Assembly (NCBI RefSeq): GCF_018130785.1
Contig: NZ_JAFCJT010000010.1
Location: forward strand, 161,159 to 225,158
Direction of reading: 5' to 3'
Length of the DNA: 64,000 bases
Source of the DNA: Bradyrhizobium liaoningense
GTDB lineage: Bacteria > Pseudomonadota > Alphaproteobacteria > Rhizobiales > Xanthobacteraceae
Positions within the stretch are counted from its first letter, which is position 1; the number at the start of each line of letters is the position of its first letter. Positions 26,035-35,552 of the stretch are shown here, piece by piece. A program made the position numbers and the translations under genes. The notes beneath the pieces are model-generated. The model saw nothing but the letters and a program-made list of their open reading frames with translations, did not search any database and was not told the DNA's origin.

Positions 26035-28544
26035 GACAGGTTCACCCGCTCGATGCGCACGGCGCATTTCTTGTAGTCGGTCTGCAGCGAGATCGGATCG
26101 GTGGCGTCCAGCGTCACCTTGTTGATCATCTTGGATTCATCGAACCACGGCACGAAGACGAGGCCACGCGGCGGCCGGTCGCGGCCGCGCGTCTCGACGC
26201 GGGCGCGGATGAAGCCGCGACGCGAGACCACCTTCACCTCGTCGCCGCGCCGGAGCTTGGCTTCCGACGCATCGTCGGGATGCATGAAGCAGACGGCTTC
26301 GGGAAACGCCTTGTAGAGCTCGGGCACGCGGCGCGTCATGGTGCCGGAATGCCAGTGCTCCAGCACGCGGCCGGTCGAGAGCCAGAGCGGATATTCGCTG
26401 TCGGGCGATTCCGCCGGCGGCTCATAGGGCAGGGCGAAGATGCGCGCCTTGCCGTCCGGATAGCCGTAGAACTGCACGTCTGTGCCCTGCTTGACATAGG
26501 GGTCGCGGCCCTCGCGGAAACGCCATTTGGTTTCCTGGCCGTTGACGACGGGCCAGCGCAGGCCGCGCTCGCGGTGATAGGCTTCGAACGGCGCGAGGTC
26601 GTGACCGTGGCCGCGGCCGAACGAGGCGTATTCCTCGAACAGGCCCTTCTGCACGTAGAAGCCGAACGCCCTGGATTCATCGTTGGCGTAGCCTTCCTCG
26701 ATCTCCGAGGTCGCAAACTTGTCGACCTGGCCGTTCTTGTAGAGCACGTCGAACAGCGTCTTGCCGCGAACGTCCGGCTTCTTGGCGATCAGCTCCTCCG
26801 GCCACACTTCCTCGATCTTGAAACGCTTGGAGAACTCCATGAGCTGCCAGAGATCGGACTTGGCCTCGCCGGGCGCATTGACGAGCTGGTGCCAGAACTG
26901 CGTGCGCCGCTCGGCATTGCCGTAGGCGCCTTCCTTCTCCACCCACATCGCGGTCGGCAGGATCAGGTCGGCGGCGAGAGCCGTCACCGACGGATAGGCA
27001 TCCGAGACCACGATGAAATTGTCGGGATTGCGGAAGCCGGGATAGGTCTCCTCGTTGACGTTGGGACCGGCCTGAAGGTTGTTGTTGACCTGCACCCAAT
27101 AGGCGTTGATCAGGCCGTCCTTCAGCATCCGGCTTTGCAGCACGGCGTGGGCGCCGTTCTTGTCGGGGATGGTGCCTTCGGGCAGCAGCCAGAGATGCTC
27201 GGCGTGATCGCGGTGCGCCTTGTTGGTCACGACCATGTCGGCGGGCAGACGGTGCGAGAAGGTGCCGACCTCGCGCGCGGTGCCGCAGGCCGAAGGCTGG
27301 CCGGTCAGCGAGAACGGGCTGTTGCCGGGCGAGGAGATCTTTCCGGTCAGCAGGTGGATGTTGTAGACGAGGTTGTTGCACCAGACACCGCGGGTGTGCT
27401 GGTTGAAGCCCATGGTCCAGAACGAGACCACTTTTGTCTTCGGATCCGCATAGAGCTCGGCAAGCGCTTCCAGCCGGTTCAGCGGCACGCCGGACATTTT
27501 TGCCGCCTTCTCCAGCGTGTAGTCCGAGACGAATTTTACGTATTCTTCGTAGCTCATCTCGGTGGAGTCATTGGCCTTCGCCGCGCCCGTCGCTTTCTTC
27601 TGCAGCGGATGCTCGGGCCGCAGGCCGTAGCCGATGTCGGTTTGCCCGCGCCTGAAGATGGTATGCGCGGCGACGAAGTCCTTGTTGACCCGCCCGGTCG
27701 TGATGATGTGGTTGGCGATGGCGTTGAGGATGTAGAGGTCGGTCTGCGGCACGAACACCATGCCGATGTCGGCGAGGTCGAACGAGCGGTGCTCGAAGGT
27801 CGAGAGCACGGCGACGCGGACATGCGGCGCGGAGAGCCTGCGGTCGGCGAGGCGCGTCCACAGAATGGGGTGCATCTCCGCCATGTTGGAGCCCCACAGC
27901 ACGAAGGCGTCGGTGGCCTCGATGTCGTCATAGCAGCCGGCCGGCTCGTCGATGCCGAAGGTGCGCATCATGCCGGCAACAGCCGAGGCCATGCAGTGGC
28001 GTGCGTTGGGATCGATGTTGTTGGTGCGGAACCCGGCCTTGAACAGCTTTGACGCCGCATAGCCTTCCCAGATCGTCCACTGGCCGGAGCCGAACATGGC
28101 GACGCCGTTGGGCCCGCGCTTTTTGAACGCCTCCTTCCACTTCAGCTCCATGATGTCGAACGCTTCGGTCCAGGACACCGGCGTGAAGTCGCCGTTCTTG
28201 TCGTACTTGCCGCCCGTCTTGCGTAGCAACGGCTGCGTCAGGCGGTCGTGGCCGTACATGATCTTGGAGAGGAAGTAGCCCTTGACGCAGTTGAGGCCGC
28301 GATTGACCTCGGCCTTGATGTCGCCGTGGGTGGCGACGACGCGGTTGTCCTTGGTCGCGACCATCACCGAGCAGCCGGTGCCGCAGAAGCGGCAGGCGGC
28401 CTTGTCCCATTTCAGTTCGCTGTTGTCGCGCTCGGCGACGAGATTGGCGGCGAGCGCCGGTGCCGGCATGCCCGCAGCGGCGGCCGCGATCGCGGCGGCC
28501 TCGAGCTTCAGCATCTGGCGGCGGTCGAGCTTCGGCGATGTCAT
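26031..28544 (-). CDS. napA: Periplasmic nitrate reductase catalytic subunit NapA
   Basis: Molybdenum-bis-MGD enzyme that reduces nitrate to nitrite in the periplasm, 837 residues, normal length. The Tat signal is SPKLDRRQMLKLE followed by an Ala-rich hydrophobic stretch. The [4Fe-4S] cluster ligands are Cys51, Cys54, Cys58 and Cys86 (CRFCGTGC ... NCVKGYF), and Cys184 (ARHCMASAV) is the molybdenum ligand expected for Nap-type enzymes. Expression is probably driven from the FNR/FixK box upstream of napE. Confidence 0.97.
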   Translation of the reverse strand: MTSPKLDRRQMLKLEAAAIAAAAAGMPAPALAANLVAERDNSELKWDKAACRFCGTGCSVMVATKDNRVVATHGDIKAEVNRGLNCVKGYFLSKIMYGHDRLTQPLLRKTGGKYDKNGDFTPVSWTEAFDIMELKWKEAFKKRGPNGVAMFGSGQWTIWEGYAASKLFKAGFRTNNIDPNARHCMASAVAGMMRTFGIDEPAGCYDDIEATDAFVLWGSNMAEMHPILWTRLADRRLSAPHVRVAVLSTFEHRSFDLADIGMVFVPQTDLYILNAIANHIITTGRVNKDFVAAHTIFRRGQTDIGYGLRPEHPLQKKATGAAKANDSTEMSYEEYVKFVSDYTLEKAAKMSGVPLNRLEALAELYADPKTKVVSFWTMGFNQHTRGVWCNNLVYNIHLLTGKISSPGNSPFSLTGQPSACGTAREVGTFSHRLPADMVVTNKAHRDHAEHLWLLPEGTIPDKNGAHAVLQSRMLKDGLINAYWVQVNNNLQAGPNVNEETYPGFRNPDNFIVVSDAYPSVTALAADLILPTAMWVEKEGAYGNAERRTQFWHQLVNAPGEAKSDLWQLMEFSKRFKIEEVWPEELIAKKPDVRGKTLFDVLYKNGQVDKFATSEIEEGYANDESRAFGFYVQKGLFEEYASFGRGHGHDLAPFEAYHRERGLRWPVVNGQETKWRFREGRDPYVKQGTDVQFYGYPDGKARIFALPYEPPAESPDSEYPLWLSTGRVLEHWHSGTMTRRVPELYKAFPEAVCFMHPDDASEAKLRRGDEVKVVSRRGFIRARVETRGRDRPPRGLVFVPWFDESKMINKVTLDATDPISLQTDYKKCAVRIERVNLS

Positions 28545-28561
28545 GATGGCTCTCCCGTCCC

Positions 28562-28876
28562 TTAGGCGGCTTCGATGGCGTGGAAGACGAGCGCAGCCGA
28601 ATAGACGTTCGGCAGCGACTGGATGGTGTTGAGCAGGGTGCCGAGGCTGCCGGCGTCAGGCGCTTCGGTCACGACGACGAGTTTTCCGCGCGGATCTCGT
28701 CCGTGAATTTCGCAGCCGGGAAGTGCTGCGATCTCCGCTTCCAGCGCGTCGAGGCGTTCGGGGCGCGCCTGCACCACGATGCTGGCGATCTCGCAGCCAG
28801 GAGGGGAGACGACGCGGTCGGCGGTGAGCACCCGGCCGGTGATCAATGCGCGGCGGTTGAGTGAGGCTTGGGCCAT
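28562..28876 (-). CDS. napD: NapD, NapA maturation chaperone
   Basis: Small cytoplasmic chaperone that binds the NapA Tat signal before export, 104 residues. The ferredoxin-like family pattern is visible in IASIVVQARPERLDALEAEI and the C-terminal YSAALVFHAIE. It lies directly before napA (17 bases). The ATG at 28876 is chosen because the family N-terminus starts close to this point; the frame stays open to 28939. Confidence 0.9.
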   Translation of the reverse strand: MAQASLNRRALITGRVLTADRVVSPPGCEIASIVVQARPERLDALEAEIAALPGCEIHGRDPRGKLVVVTEAPDAGSLGTLLNTIQSLPNVYSAALVFHAIEAA

Positions 28877-28901
28877 GATGCCTGTCTTTCGCTGTTCGGG
28901 A

Positions 28902-29087
28902 TCAATGCGGGGAGGGCGGTGGGCCGGGAGGGCCGGCAAACATCTGGTAGATCCAGACGCCGAGCCCGTAAGAGCCGACCGTTCCGACCGCGAGGACGGG
29001 CATCACAACCGCGGTCAGGAACAGGAAAGCGAAAATCTCCATGCGCTTACGGCGCACGCGCGAAGTCGTGTCGTCAGGGGCCGACAT
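28902..29087 (-). CDS. napE: NapE small membrane protein
   Basis: A 61-residue single-pass membrane protein that heads the operon, with a charged N-terminus (RVRRKRMEIFAFLFLTAVV) and one helix, then GSYGLGVWIYQMFAGPPGPP, which is typical of NapE in rhizobia. Its exact role in nitrate reduction is not established. The perfect FNR/FixK box is centred about 96 bases upstream of the start codon. Confidence 0.9.
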   Translation of the reverse strand: MSAPDDTTSRVRRKRMEIFAFLFLTAVVMPVLAVGTVGSYGLGVWIYQMFAGPPGPPPSPH

Positions 29088-29176
29088 ATTCGGTCTCTCT
29101 GAAATGCTATTGGAATCGGGACGGCATCCGGGCCGTTGCCTTGCTGCACTTTAGATACGTTCGAGCCGCTAACGCG

Positions 29177-29190
29177 TTGATCTGGATCAA
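29177..29190 (-). promoter_or_regulatory. FNR/FixK-type binding site for the nap operon
   Basis: TTGATCTGGATCAA is a perfect 14-base palindrome matching the TTGA-N6-TCAA consensus of FNR/FixK regulators. It lies between napE (minus) and the divergent flavin monooxygenase gene (plus), about 96 bases from the napE start. In Bradyrhizobium FixK2 is known to activate nap genes under low oxygen. The palindrome could also affect the plus-strand gene. Confidence 0.85.
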
Positions 29191-29352
29191 CCCGTCGAGT
29201 TGGACTCACTCCGTAGTACCGCCGGAATCGGGCTTTCATTCACGACGTGCGGTCGAGGGATCCATCTCCCGCGCGGCGGAATTGCTCGTCCGTAGACAGC
29301 CGCGCCTCACCCATTAAGATGCGATCAACAACAATAATGCGGGAGAGGCGTC

Positions 29353-30558
29353 ATGAAGTTCGGCATCTTCTACGAGCTGCAACTGCCACGGCCCTGGGTG
29401 GCTGGCGACGAGCTCGCCCTCTACCAGAACGCGCTCTCGCAGATGGAACTTGCCGACAAGCTCGGCTACGACCACGCCTGGGTCGTCGAGCATCACTTCC
29501 TCGAGGAATATTCGCACTCGCCGTCACCGGAATCCTTCCTCGCCGCCGCCAGCCAGCGCACGAAGAACATCCGCCTCGGCCACGGCATCCTCCAGCTCAC
29601 CACCAACCATCCGGCCCGCGTCGCCGAGCGTGTCGCGGTGCTCGATCTGCTCTCCAACGGCCGCTGCGAATTCGGCATGGGCGAGAGCGCGTCCATCACC
29701 GAGCTGACGCCGTTCGGCCGCGACATGGAAACCAAGAAGGAGGTGTTTGAGGAGGCCGTAGCCGCGATCTTCCCGATGTTCAAGGATGCGGGCAGCGAGC
29801 ACCACGGCAAGTATTTCGACATTCCCTTGCGCAATGTCGTGCCCAAGCCCGTGCAGAAGCCGCATCCGCCGCTGTGGATGGCTTGCTCGCAATTGCCGAC
29901 CATCGAACGTGCCGGCCGTCACGGCTTTGGCGCGCTCGGCTTCCAGTTCGTCAGCGCCGACGCCGCCCATGCCTGGGTGCACGCCTATTACAACGCGATG
30001 ACCAAGCGGTTGCACAAGCTCGCCGACTACGAGATCAATCCGAACATGGCGCTGGTCTCGTTCTTCATGTGCGCCAAGACGGACGAGGAGGCGCGTGCGC
30101 GCGCCGACGGTGCCACCTTCTTCCAGTTCGCGCTGCGCTTCTACGGCGCCTCGCAGAACCGCCAGCGGCCCGCGCCCTACACGGTCAACATGTGGGACGA
30201 GTACAACAAGTGGAAGCGCGATAACCCGGAAGCACAGGAAGCGGCCTTGCGCGGCGGCCTGATCGGCTCGCCCGAGACGATCCGCAGGAAGCTGAAGCGC
30301 TTCCAGTCCTCGCATATCGATCAGGTCATCCTGCTGAATCAAGCGGGCAAGAACAGCCACGAGCACATCTGCGAATCGCTGGAGCTGTTCGGCCGCGAGG
30401 TGATGCCGGAGTTCCAGAACGATCCGGCCCAGGCGGCGTGGAAGCAGGGCGTGATGAGCGGCGACATCAAGCTCGAGGAGATCGACACCGAAGCCTTTAC
30501 GGACCGCTACGGCAAGCTCGCCATCAACGTCGCGCCGGCCCGGGCGGCGGCGGGGTAG
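29353..30558 (+). CDS. LLM-class (luciferase-like) flavin-dependent oxidoreductase
   Basis: A 401-residue cytoplasmic flavin monooxygenase of the bacterial luciferase fold. It starts MKFGIFYELQLPRPW and shows WVVEHHFLEEYSHSPSPESF, GHGILQLTTNHPARVAERVA and the late GLIGSPETIRRKL, all typical of the family. These enzymes use FMNH2 and oxygen to oxidise varied organic compounds; the substrate here is unknown. GGAGAGG precedes the ATG. The DUF2200-like gene follows after 10 bases and may be co-transcribed. Confidence 0.85.
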   Translation: MKFGIFYELQLPRPWVAGDELALYQNALSQMELADKLGYDHAWVVEHHFLEEYSHSPSPESFLAAASQRTKNIRLGHGILQLTTNHPARVAERVAVLDLLSNGRCEFGMGESASITELTPFGRDMETKKEVFEEAVAAIFPMFKDAGSEHHGKYFDIPLRNVVPKPVQKPHPPLWMACSQLPTIERAGRHGFGALGFQFVSADAAHAWVHAYYNAMTKRLHKLADYEINPNMALVSFFMCAKTDEEARARADGATFFQFALRFYGASQNRQRPAPYTVNMWDEYNKWKRDNPEAQEAALRGGLIGSPETIRRKLKRFQSSHIDQVILLNQAGKNSHEHICESLELFGREVMPEFQNDPAQAAWKQGVMSGDIKLEEIDTEAFTDRYGKLAINVAPARAAAG

Positions 30559-30568
30559 GGGAGCGCTC

Positions 30569-30928
30569 GTGGCAAAACACCGGATCTATACGATGAGCTT
30601 CGCAAGCGTGTACCCGCTTTACGTTGCGAAGGCAGAGAAGAAGGGACGGACGAAATCAGAGGTCGATCAGATCATCTCCTGGCTGACAGGCTATGGTCAG
30701 AAGGAGCTGGAAGCTCAGCTGAAAAGGCAGACGGACTTTGAAACCTTCTTTGCGAGCGCTCCTCGAATCAATCCTCTGCGGGCCATGATCAAAGGCGTCG
30801 TTTGCGGCGTGCGGGTCGAGGACATCGAAGAACCAACGATGCGAGAGATCCGCTACCTGGACAAGCTCATCGATGAGCTGGCCAAGGGAAGGACAATGGA
30901 CAAGATCTTGCGAAAAACGGATTCCTGA
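30569..30928 (+). CDS. DUF2200-like protein
   Basis: A 119-residue cytoplasmic protein starting at GTG. RIYTMSFASVYPLYVAKAEK, KGRTKSEVDQIISWLTGY and VCGVRVEDIEEPTMREIRYL match the DUF2200 pattern. The C-terminus is helical (LDKLIDELAKGRTMDKIL). No function is known. Its GC content is lower than that of the neighbouring genes, which may point to a separate origin. Confidence 0.8.
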   Translation: MAKHRIYTMSFASVYPLYVAKAEKKGRTKSEVDQIISWLTGYGQKELEAQLKRQTDFETFFASAPRINPLRAMIKGVVCGVRVEDIEEPTMREIRYLDKLIDELAKGRTMDKILRKTDS

Positions 30929-31045
30929 GCGGAGTCCTCCGTCCATTCGGCTCGGCGGCGTCGTGCGGCCCCTGCCGACGACCTCCGTCTTCCGCCCCGC
31001 CACCATTGCTGATAACTTTCAGCAAAAGGGGGGCGGGGGAAAACG

Positions 31046-31834
31046 ATGCGGTTCCGCGAAATGGCTCCGAAGCCGGCGGCCGGCGATGTGACATCCGCGG
31101 TGCTGGCGATCGGCCGACCTGACTTCCCGAACATCCTCATCGACACGCTGCGCCGGCAAGCCGGCGTCAGCCATTGCATGGTGTTTGCGCTGACGCGTGC
31201 GGGCGCGGCGCGTTGCCTGCTCGATGCCGGAAACATCCCAACGGGTGGCGATCTCGGCGCCGCCTATGCCAGCCAGTTCCACGAATCCGATCCCAACCGC
31301 GATGCGCTGTTCGAGGGTGAGGGCGGGGTGCCGATCATGCTGCCCTCGTTCGCGCCGCGCATGTACGGCGCGCGCTACCGGAAGATCTTCTTCAACGACT
31401 CCGACATCGTCGACAAATGCGCCACCGCGATCTGGACCGACGACACCTGCTTCTATGTCAACTTCTACCGTATCACGTCCCAGGGCCGCTTCGGCAATGC
31501 CGAGCGTGCGCGGCTTCAGACCATCGCACCCGCGATCGGCGCCAGCGTCGCACGTCATTTCCAGCATGCCGCGACCGCGACGCCCGACCAGAACCTCGCC
31601 GCGTTGTTCGCAACGCGCGCGCCCCTCTCCGCGCTGACGCCGCGCGAGCAGGAGGTCTGCCGCCGCATCCTGCTCGGCTTCAGCTCCGAGGCGATCTCGC
31701 AAGCACTCGGCATCAGCCTGCATTCGACCCTGACCTACCGCAAGCGCGCCTATGAGCGGCTCGGCATCTCCTCGCAGAACGAATTATTTTCGATCGTGCT
31801 GGGCTTGCTGGCAGGGCCACGCGGCTTGAACTGA
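31046..31834 (+). CDS. LuxR-family transcriptional regulator
   Basis: A 262-residue DNA-binding regulator. The C-terminal LuxR helix-turn-helix (about 195-255) reads LTPREQEVCRRILLGFSSEA then ISQALGISLHSTLTYRKRAY. The N-terminal 190 residues form a sensory domain I cannot name and lack the conserved acyl-homoserine-lactone pocket pattern. A Gly-rich ribosome site (GGGGGAAAACG) precedes the ATG. No cognate signal synthase is nearby, so it is an orphan regulator. Confidence 0.8.
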   Translation: MRFREMAPKPAAGDVTSAVLAIGRPDFPNILIDTLRRQAGVSHCMVFALTRAGAARCLLDAGNIPTGGDLGAAYASQFHESDPNRDALFEGEGGVPIMLPSFAPRMYGARYRKIFFNDSDIVDKCATAIWTDDTCFYVNFYRITSQGRFGNAERARLQTIAPAIGASVARHFQHAATATPDQNLAALFATRAPLSALTPREQEVCRRILLGFSSEAISQALGISLHSTLTYRKRAYERLGISSQNELFSIVLGLLAGPRGLN

Positions 31835-31923
31835 GGGGACTTGGTCTGCGATATCTGCTTCCGAGAGCAAAGCGGACATGCAATCTGCCGCCAGGGTCGT
31901 CGCCTTTCGACCCCAAGCGGACA

Positions 31924-32622
31924 TCAGGCGGCGGAGCTCGTAGAGGCGCGAGAGACCGGCCTGACATGCGCGAACATGCTGCGGGCGTTCCAGGATGGGA
32001 ACGCTCTTATCAGCGACGGCGGGCCGTCGAGTTGGATGCGGCCCTCGCCGGTGGCTTGGGCCCAGGTGAGCTGGCCGGCATGCCATTTGACGAATGCTTC
32101 CGCTTCCGCCGTGATGTAGAGATCCTCTTCGAAGCCGGGGTTTGTCTTGCAGATCTCGGTGTCTCCGAGTTCGATGAGTAGCCAATAGCGCTCGCGGCGC
32201 GGGCGGCCGGTGAAGTCGAAGCGAATGACGACGCGTCGATCCGGGAGCCGATCTCGGCGGAGCGCGTTGCACATCGACCACAGGGCCACAAAGGGGTCGA
32301 GGTGCTCGGGGGCAATCTCGAGCCAACGCGCCCCCCACTCGCCGAGCGACTGACAGACCGTGAAGAGATCGTGGCCTGCGGACGTGAGCTCGTAGCGGTG
32401 CCCGCGCCCGTCGGGCTTGAATGTCGACTCGACGATACCGACCCGTTCGAGCTGCTTGAGCCGTTGCGAGAGCAGGGTACGGGAGAGTCCGGGCGTGCCC
32501 TCCAAGATCTCGCTGAAGTTTCCGCAGCCAAGGTGCAGGTTGCGGATGATCAGAGGTGTCCAGCGCTCGGCGAAGATCTCGGCGCCACGGGCGATAGGAC
32601 AATATTGGCCATACGTCCTCAT
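31924..32622 (-). CDS. HxlR-family transcriptional regulator
   Basis: A 232-residue winged-helix regulator. The first ~110 residues match the HxlR family: YGQYCPIARGAEIFAERWTP (with the typical N-terminal cysteine, Cys8, often redox- or ligand-sensing), LIIRNLHLGCGNFSEI, and SRTLLSQRLKQLERVGIVE. The extra C-terminal half resembles a small ligand-binding domain (EAEAFVKWHAGQLTW). It is divergent from the FAD-linked oxidase gene with 106 bases between them and probably controls it. The ATG at 32622 starts the family motif. Confidence 0.82.
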   Translation of the reverse strand: MRTYGQYCPIARGAEIFAERWTPLIIRNLHLGCGNFSEILEGTPGLSRTLLSQRLKQLERVGIVESTFKPDGRGHRYELTSAGHDLFTVCQSLGEWGARWLEIAPEHLDPFVALWSMCNALRRDRLPDRRVVIRFDFTGRPRRERYWLLIELGDTEICKTNPGFEEDLYITAEAEAFVKWHAGQLTWAQATGEGRIQLDGPPSLIRAFPSWNARSMFAHVRPVSRASTSSAA

Positions 32623-32728
32623 GAGCCCAGTGTCCCACACCCGCCTTCGGCTTTGAAGTCCAGATTCTTGACTATGCGACGGTGGCTCGCCGTGGTCCGA
32701 TCTCGCCTCTCGAAGAGAGGAGGACACC

Positions 32729-34183
32729 ATGACGACACCAATGCCCGCGGAAGTCAGCCAGCGCAGCAAGGGGCCACCCCTCGTGGAGATCGAGGGGTTC
32801 CGAGGCCGGCTAATCAGTGCCGACCACGCCGACTACGACAGCGCCCGTGCAGTCTGGAACGGTGCCATTGACCGGCGCCCGCACCTAATCGCCCGATGCA
32901 TCGGGACCGCCGACGTGGTCGCGGCCGTGCGTTTCGCCCGCAACCACGATCTAGGGATTGCTATACGGGGCGGAGGCCACAACGTGGCGGGCACTGCCGT
33001 TTGCGACGACGGGATCGTCATCGACCTCTCGGCGATGCGGGGCGTCCGAGTCGATCCCGCCGATCGCAGGGCGTGGGTGCAGGGCGGCGCGCTGTGGGGC
33101 GACGTCGACCACGAGACGCAGGCGCACGGTCTGGCCACCACCGGCGGAATCGTGAGCCACACCGGCGTCGCCGGACTCACCCTCGGCGGTGGCGTCGGCT
33201 GGCTGATGCGCAAGCACGGCCTTACGGTCGACAATCTGCTCGCCATTAACCTCGTAACGGCCGACGGCGGGCTGTTGCGGGTGTCCGAGGACGAGCACCC
33301 CGACCTGTTCTGGGCGTTGCGGGGCGGCGGGGGCAACTTCGGCGTGGTCACCTCGTTCGAGCTCCGCCTCCACCCCGTCGGACCCACCGTCCTGGCCGGG
33401 CCCATCCTCTGGGATGCGACCGACGCCGCGGAGGTCCTGCGTGTCTACCGCGACTTCATCGCAGGCGCTCCTGACGAACTCGGCACGGTCATAAGGTTCG
33501 GCACCGCGCCGCCGCTAACGGTCATCCCCGAGAATTTGCACTGGCGCCCAGTGATGATGGTTGGTGCCTGCTACGCCGGGCCGATCGAGGAAGGTGAGCG
33601 GGTGCTCCGCCCGCTCCGCGCATCCCGGACTCCCCTCCTCGACCTCGTCGGGCCCGCGCCGTACGTGGGATTCCAGAGCGCGCTCGACTCGACTGTCGTC
33701 CACGGTTGGAACTACTACTGGAAGTCCACCCACCTCCCCGAGGTCCGCGACGACCTCATTGACGTGATCACCGAGCACGCGTTCTCCTGCTCGTCACCGC
33801 GGTCGTACGCGGCGATGTTCCATCTGAAGGGAGCGGTGAGCCGAATAGCCGAGGGCGCGACGGCATTCGGGAACCGGCAAGCGTCGCACGCAATCACGCT
33901 CGATGCTGTGTGGCGGTCCGGAGAGGACTTCGGCGACCGGGACACGGCATGGACGAGGCAGTTCTTCGCCGCCCTCCGCCCCTTCCGCCAGGGCGTTTAC
34001 GTCAACTTCCTCGGCGGCGACGAAGATCCGGGCCGGATCCGCGAGGCGTACGGCGACGCGGTCTATGACCGGCTGGTGGACGTAAAGACCACGTACGACC
34101 CCGAGAACGTCTTCCACCACAACCAGAACATCCGCCCCCGCGCCGGGACGCGGATCGTCGGGCCCACCAGCGCGCCACATTAG
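32729..34183 (+). CDS. FAD-linked oxidase, berberine-bridge-enzyme type
   Basis: A 484-residue flavoprotein with an N-terminal PCMH/FAD_binding_4 domain and a C-terminal BBE motif (YDPENVFHHNQNIRP). The RGGGHNVAG motif carries the histidine expected to hold FAD covalently. In the second attachment region (SHTGVAG) the cysteine of bicovalent enzymes is absent, so a single covalent link is likely. Substrates in this family include sugars and phenolics; none can be assigned. AGGAGG precedes the ATG. Divergent from the HxlR gene. Confidence 0.83.
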   Translation: MTTPMPAEVSQRSKGPPLVEIEGFRGRLISADHADYDSARAVWNGAIDRRPHLIARCIGTADVVAAVRFARNHDLGIAIRGGGHNVAGTAVCDDGIVIDLSAMRGVRVDPADRRAWVQGGALWGDVDHETQAHGLATTGGIVSHTGVAGLTLGGGVGWLMRKHGLTVDNLLAINLVTADGGLLRVSEDEHPDLFWALRGGGGNFGVVTSFELRLHPVGPTVLAGPILWDATDAAEVLRVYRDFIAGAPDELGTVIRFGTAPPLTVIPENLHWRPVMMVGACYAGPIEEGERVLRPLRASRTPLLDLVGPAPYVGFQSALDSTVVHGWNYYWKSTHLPEVRDDLIDVITEHAFSCSSPRSYAAMFHLKGAVSRIAEGATAFGNRQASHAITLDAVWRSGEDFGDRDTAWTRQFFAALRPFRQGVYVNFLGGDEDPGRIREAYGDAVYDRLVDVKTTYDPENVFHHNQNIRPRAGTRIVGPTSAPH

Positions 34184-34664
34184 CGCACTGATGGCGGGGA
34201 TTTCGGGAGCCGGCCGCGGCGCCGAGTAGGCGTACACAACGCCGGGGCGCTCAGCAAATGAGCGTCCCTACCGTGATCCCTGCACTCTCAGTTTGCTGCG
34301 CTTCCTCACGACAGCTTGTGGCCCCATAGCCGACATTCGATGCGGGAACCTCCATGTCTGCTCTGCGGCGTTGAGCCGGCTCGGTCCAGCAAGCTGGCGA
34401 GGTCAGTTCGTGACCCAAGGGCCGCCGTTAACGAAAGGTCGGAGCGTGTTCGCTCCGCCGGGGCGCTTCAGAGCTCGTTCGTCCCGCAATGAGATACGCA
34501 TCGTCCACGGCGCCAAATTGATATCGTCAGTCTCAACTTTCATGCTGCCGAACGAGAGTTCGGCGTTAACCATCGCCAGCGCTTCCCGTTCGAGTGCCGT
34601 CGCTTCGAAGTTTCTTAAATTTTGCTGGGTACCTCTTCCAGGGCATGGTGACCTGGGGAAAGAC
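34184..34664. other. Intergenic region, no gene recognised
   Basis: About 480 bases separate the FAD-linked oxidase and the L,D-transpeptidase gene. The transpeptidase frame is open through most of it, but the translation is Ser/Arg-rich and not protein-like, and the only good ribosome site is at 34656-34661. I see no RNA gene or repeat here. Confidence 0.5.
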
Positions 34665-35552
34665 ATGAGCAAGCGGGCCAAACGTAAGAAGGCAGAGGCC
34701 CTCGCAATACCCACGGCCGCGAGAGTCGCAATTGGCGCCGTGGCCGTCGCCGTCGTGGGGTATAGCTTGCTGTCCAGCCCGGCGGACGTGCAACCGATAC
34801 GAAAACCGTCCGCACAACAGGCCCAGGCGTCGTCAACTCCGGTTTACGTGGCAACTCCAGCTCGTGTATCAGCGCCAGCTCCGGCTGCGATTCCAGTCCC
34901 GGTCCCGGCGCCGATCCCGGCCCCGGCGGCTCTGGTCGAACCACCCAAAGCCGACGCTGGCGTTCCCGGAGCGCTTATCCGGCAGGTGGTTGACTACGCC
35001 AGCCGCCAGACGCCGGGCACCGTGATCATCGATACCGGAAACACATTCCTCTATTTCGTTCTGAACGACAGGCAGGCGATGCGCTACGGCATCGGTGTCG
35101 GCCGCGAAGGTTTCACATGGTCCGGTGAGCAGACTGTGGCCCGTAAGGCAGAATGGCCGGATTGGCATCCGCCTGTGGAGATGGTCTCGCGTCAGCCCTA
35201 TCTGCCGCGGTTCATGGCGGGTGGTCCCGGCAACCCGCTCGGCGCCCGGGCGATGTATCTCGGCGAGACCGAATATCGAATTCACGGCACCAACAATCCC
35301 GATACGATCGGGAAGAAGGTTTCGTCCGGTTGTATCCGGCTGACCAATGACGACGTCACGGACCTCTACGAGCGGGTGAAAGTCGGAGCGAAGGTGATCG
35401 TGCTTCCGGCAAATGCTGCCCGCAGGCCTTCCCAGGGCGCGCCGACCGAGGCCGCGTTCCGGTTACCGGACCCGGCATCGCCGTCGAAGCGGCCCCTGGC
35501 GGCCAACGCGCAGATGCTCTCACCCGGACCGAAGATCGCCGAGGCCAAGTAA
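34665..35552 (+). CDS. L,D-transpeptidase (YkuD domain)
   Basis: Peptidoglycan-modifying enzyme, 295 residues, anchored by an N-terminal helix (AARVAIGAVAVAVVGYSLLS) with a Pro/Ala-rich linker (about 45-95) reaching into the periplasm. The YkuD domain (about 115-255) has the catalytic motif with His207 (RIHGTNNPDTIG) and Cys223 (SSGCIRL). The family makes 3-3 crosslinks or attaches proteins to the wall. The ATG at 34665 follows GGGGAAAG; an in-frame ATG at 34293 has no ribosome site and would hide the membrane anchor. Confidence 0.87.
   Translation: MSKRAKRKKAEALAIPTAARVAIGAVAVAVVGYSLLSSPADVQPIRKPSAQQAQASSTPVYVATPARVSAPAPAAIPVPVPAPIPAPAALVEPPKADAGVPGALIRQVVDYASRQTPGTVIIDTGNTFLYFVLNDRQAMRYGIGVGREGFTWSGEQTVARKAEWPDWHPPVEMVSRQPYLPRFMAGGPGNPLGARAMYLGETEYRIHGTNNPDTIGKKVSSGCIRLTNDDVTDLYERVKVGAKVIVLPANAARRPSQGAPTEAAFRLPDPASPSKRPLAANAQMLSPGPKIAEAK

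Noticed and set aside
26280..28052. 590-codon plus-strand frame opposite napA
   Set aside because: Antisense shadow of napA with no recognisable domain.
31046..31834. Quorum-sensing LuxR/LuxI pair
   Set aside because: No LuxI-type synthase is nearby and the N-terminal domain lacks the usual lactone-binding pattern.
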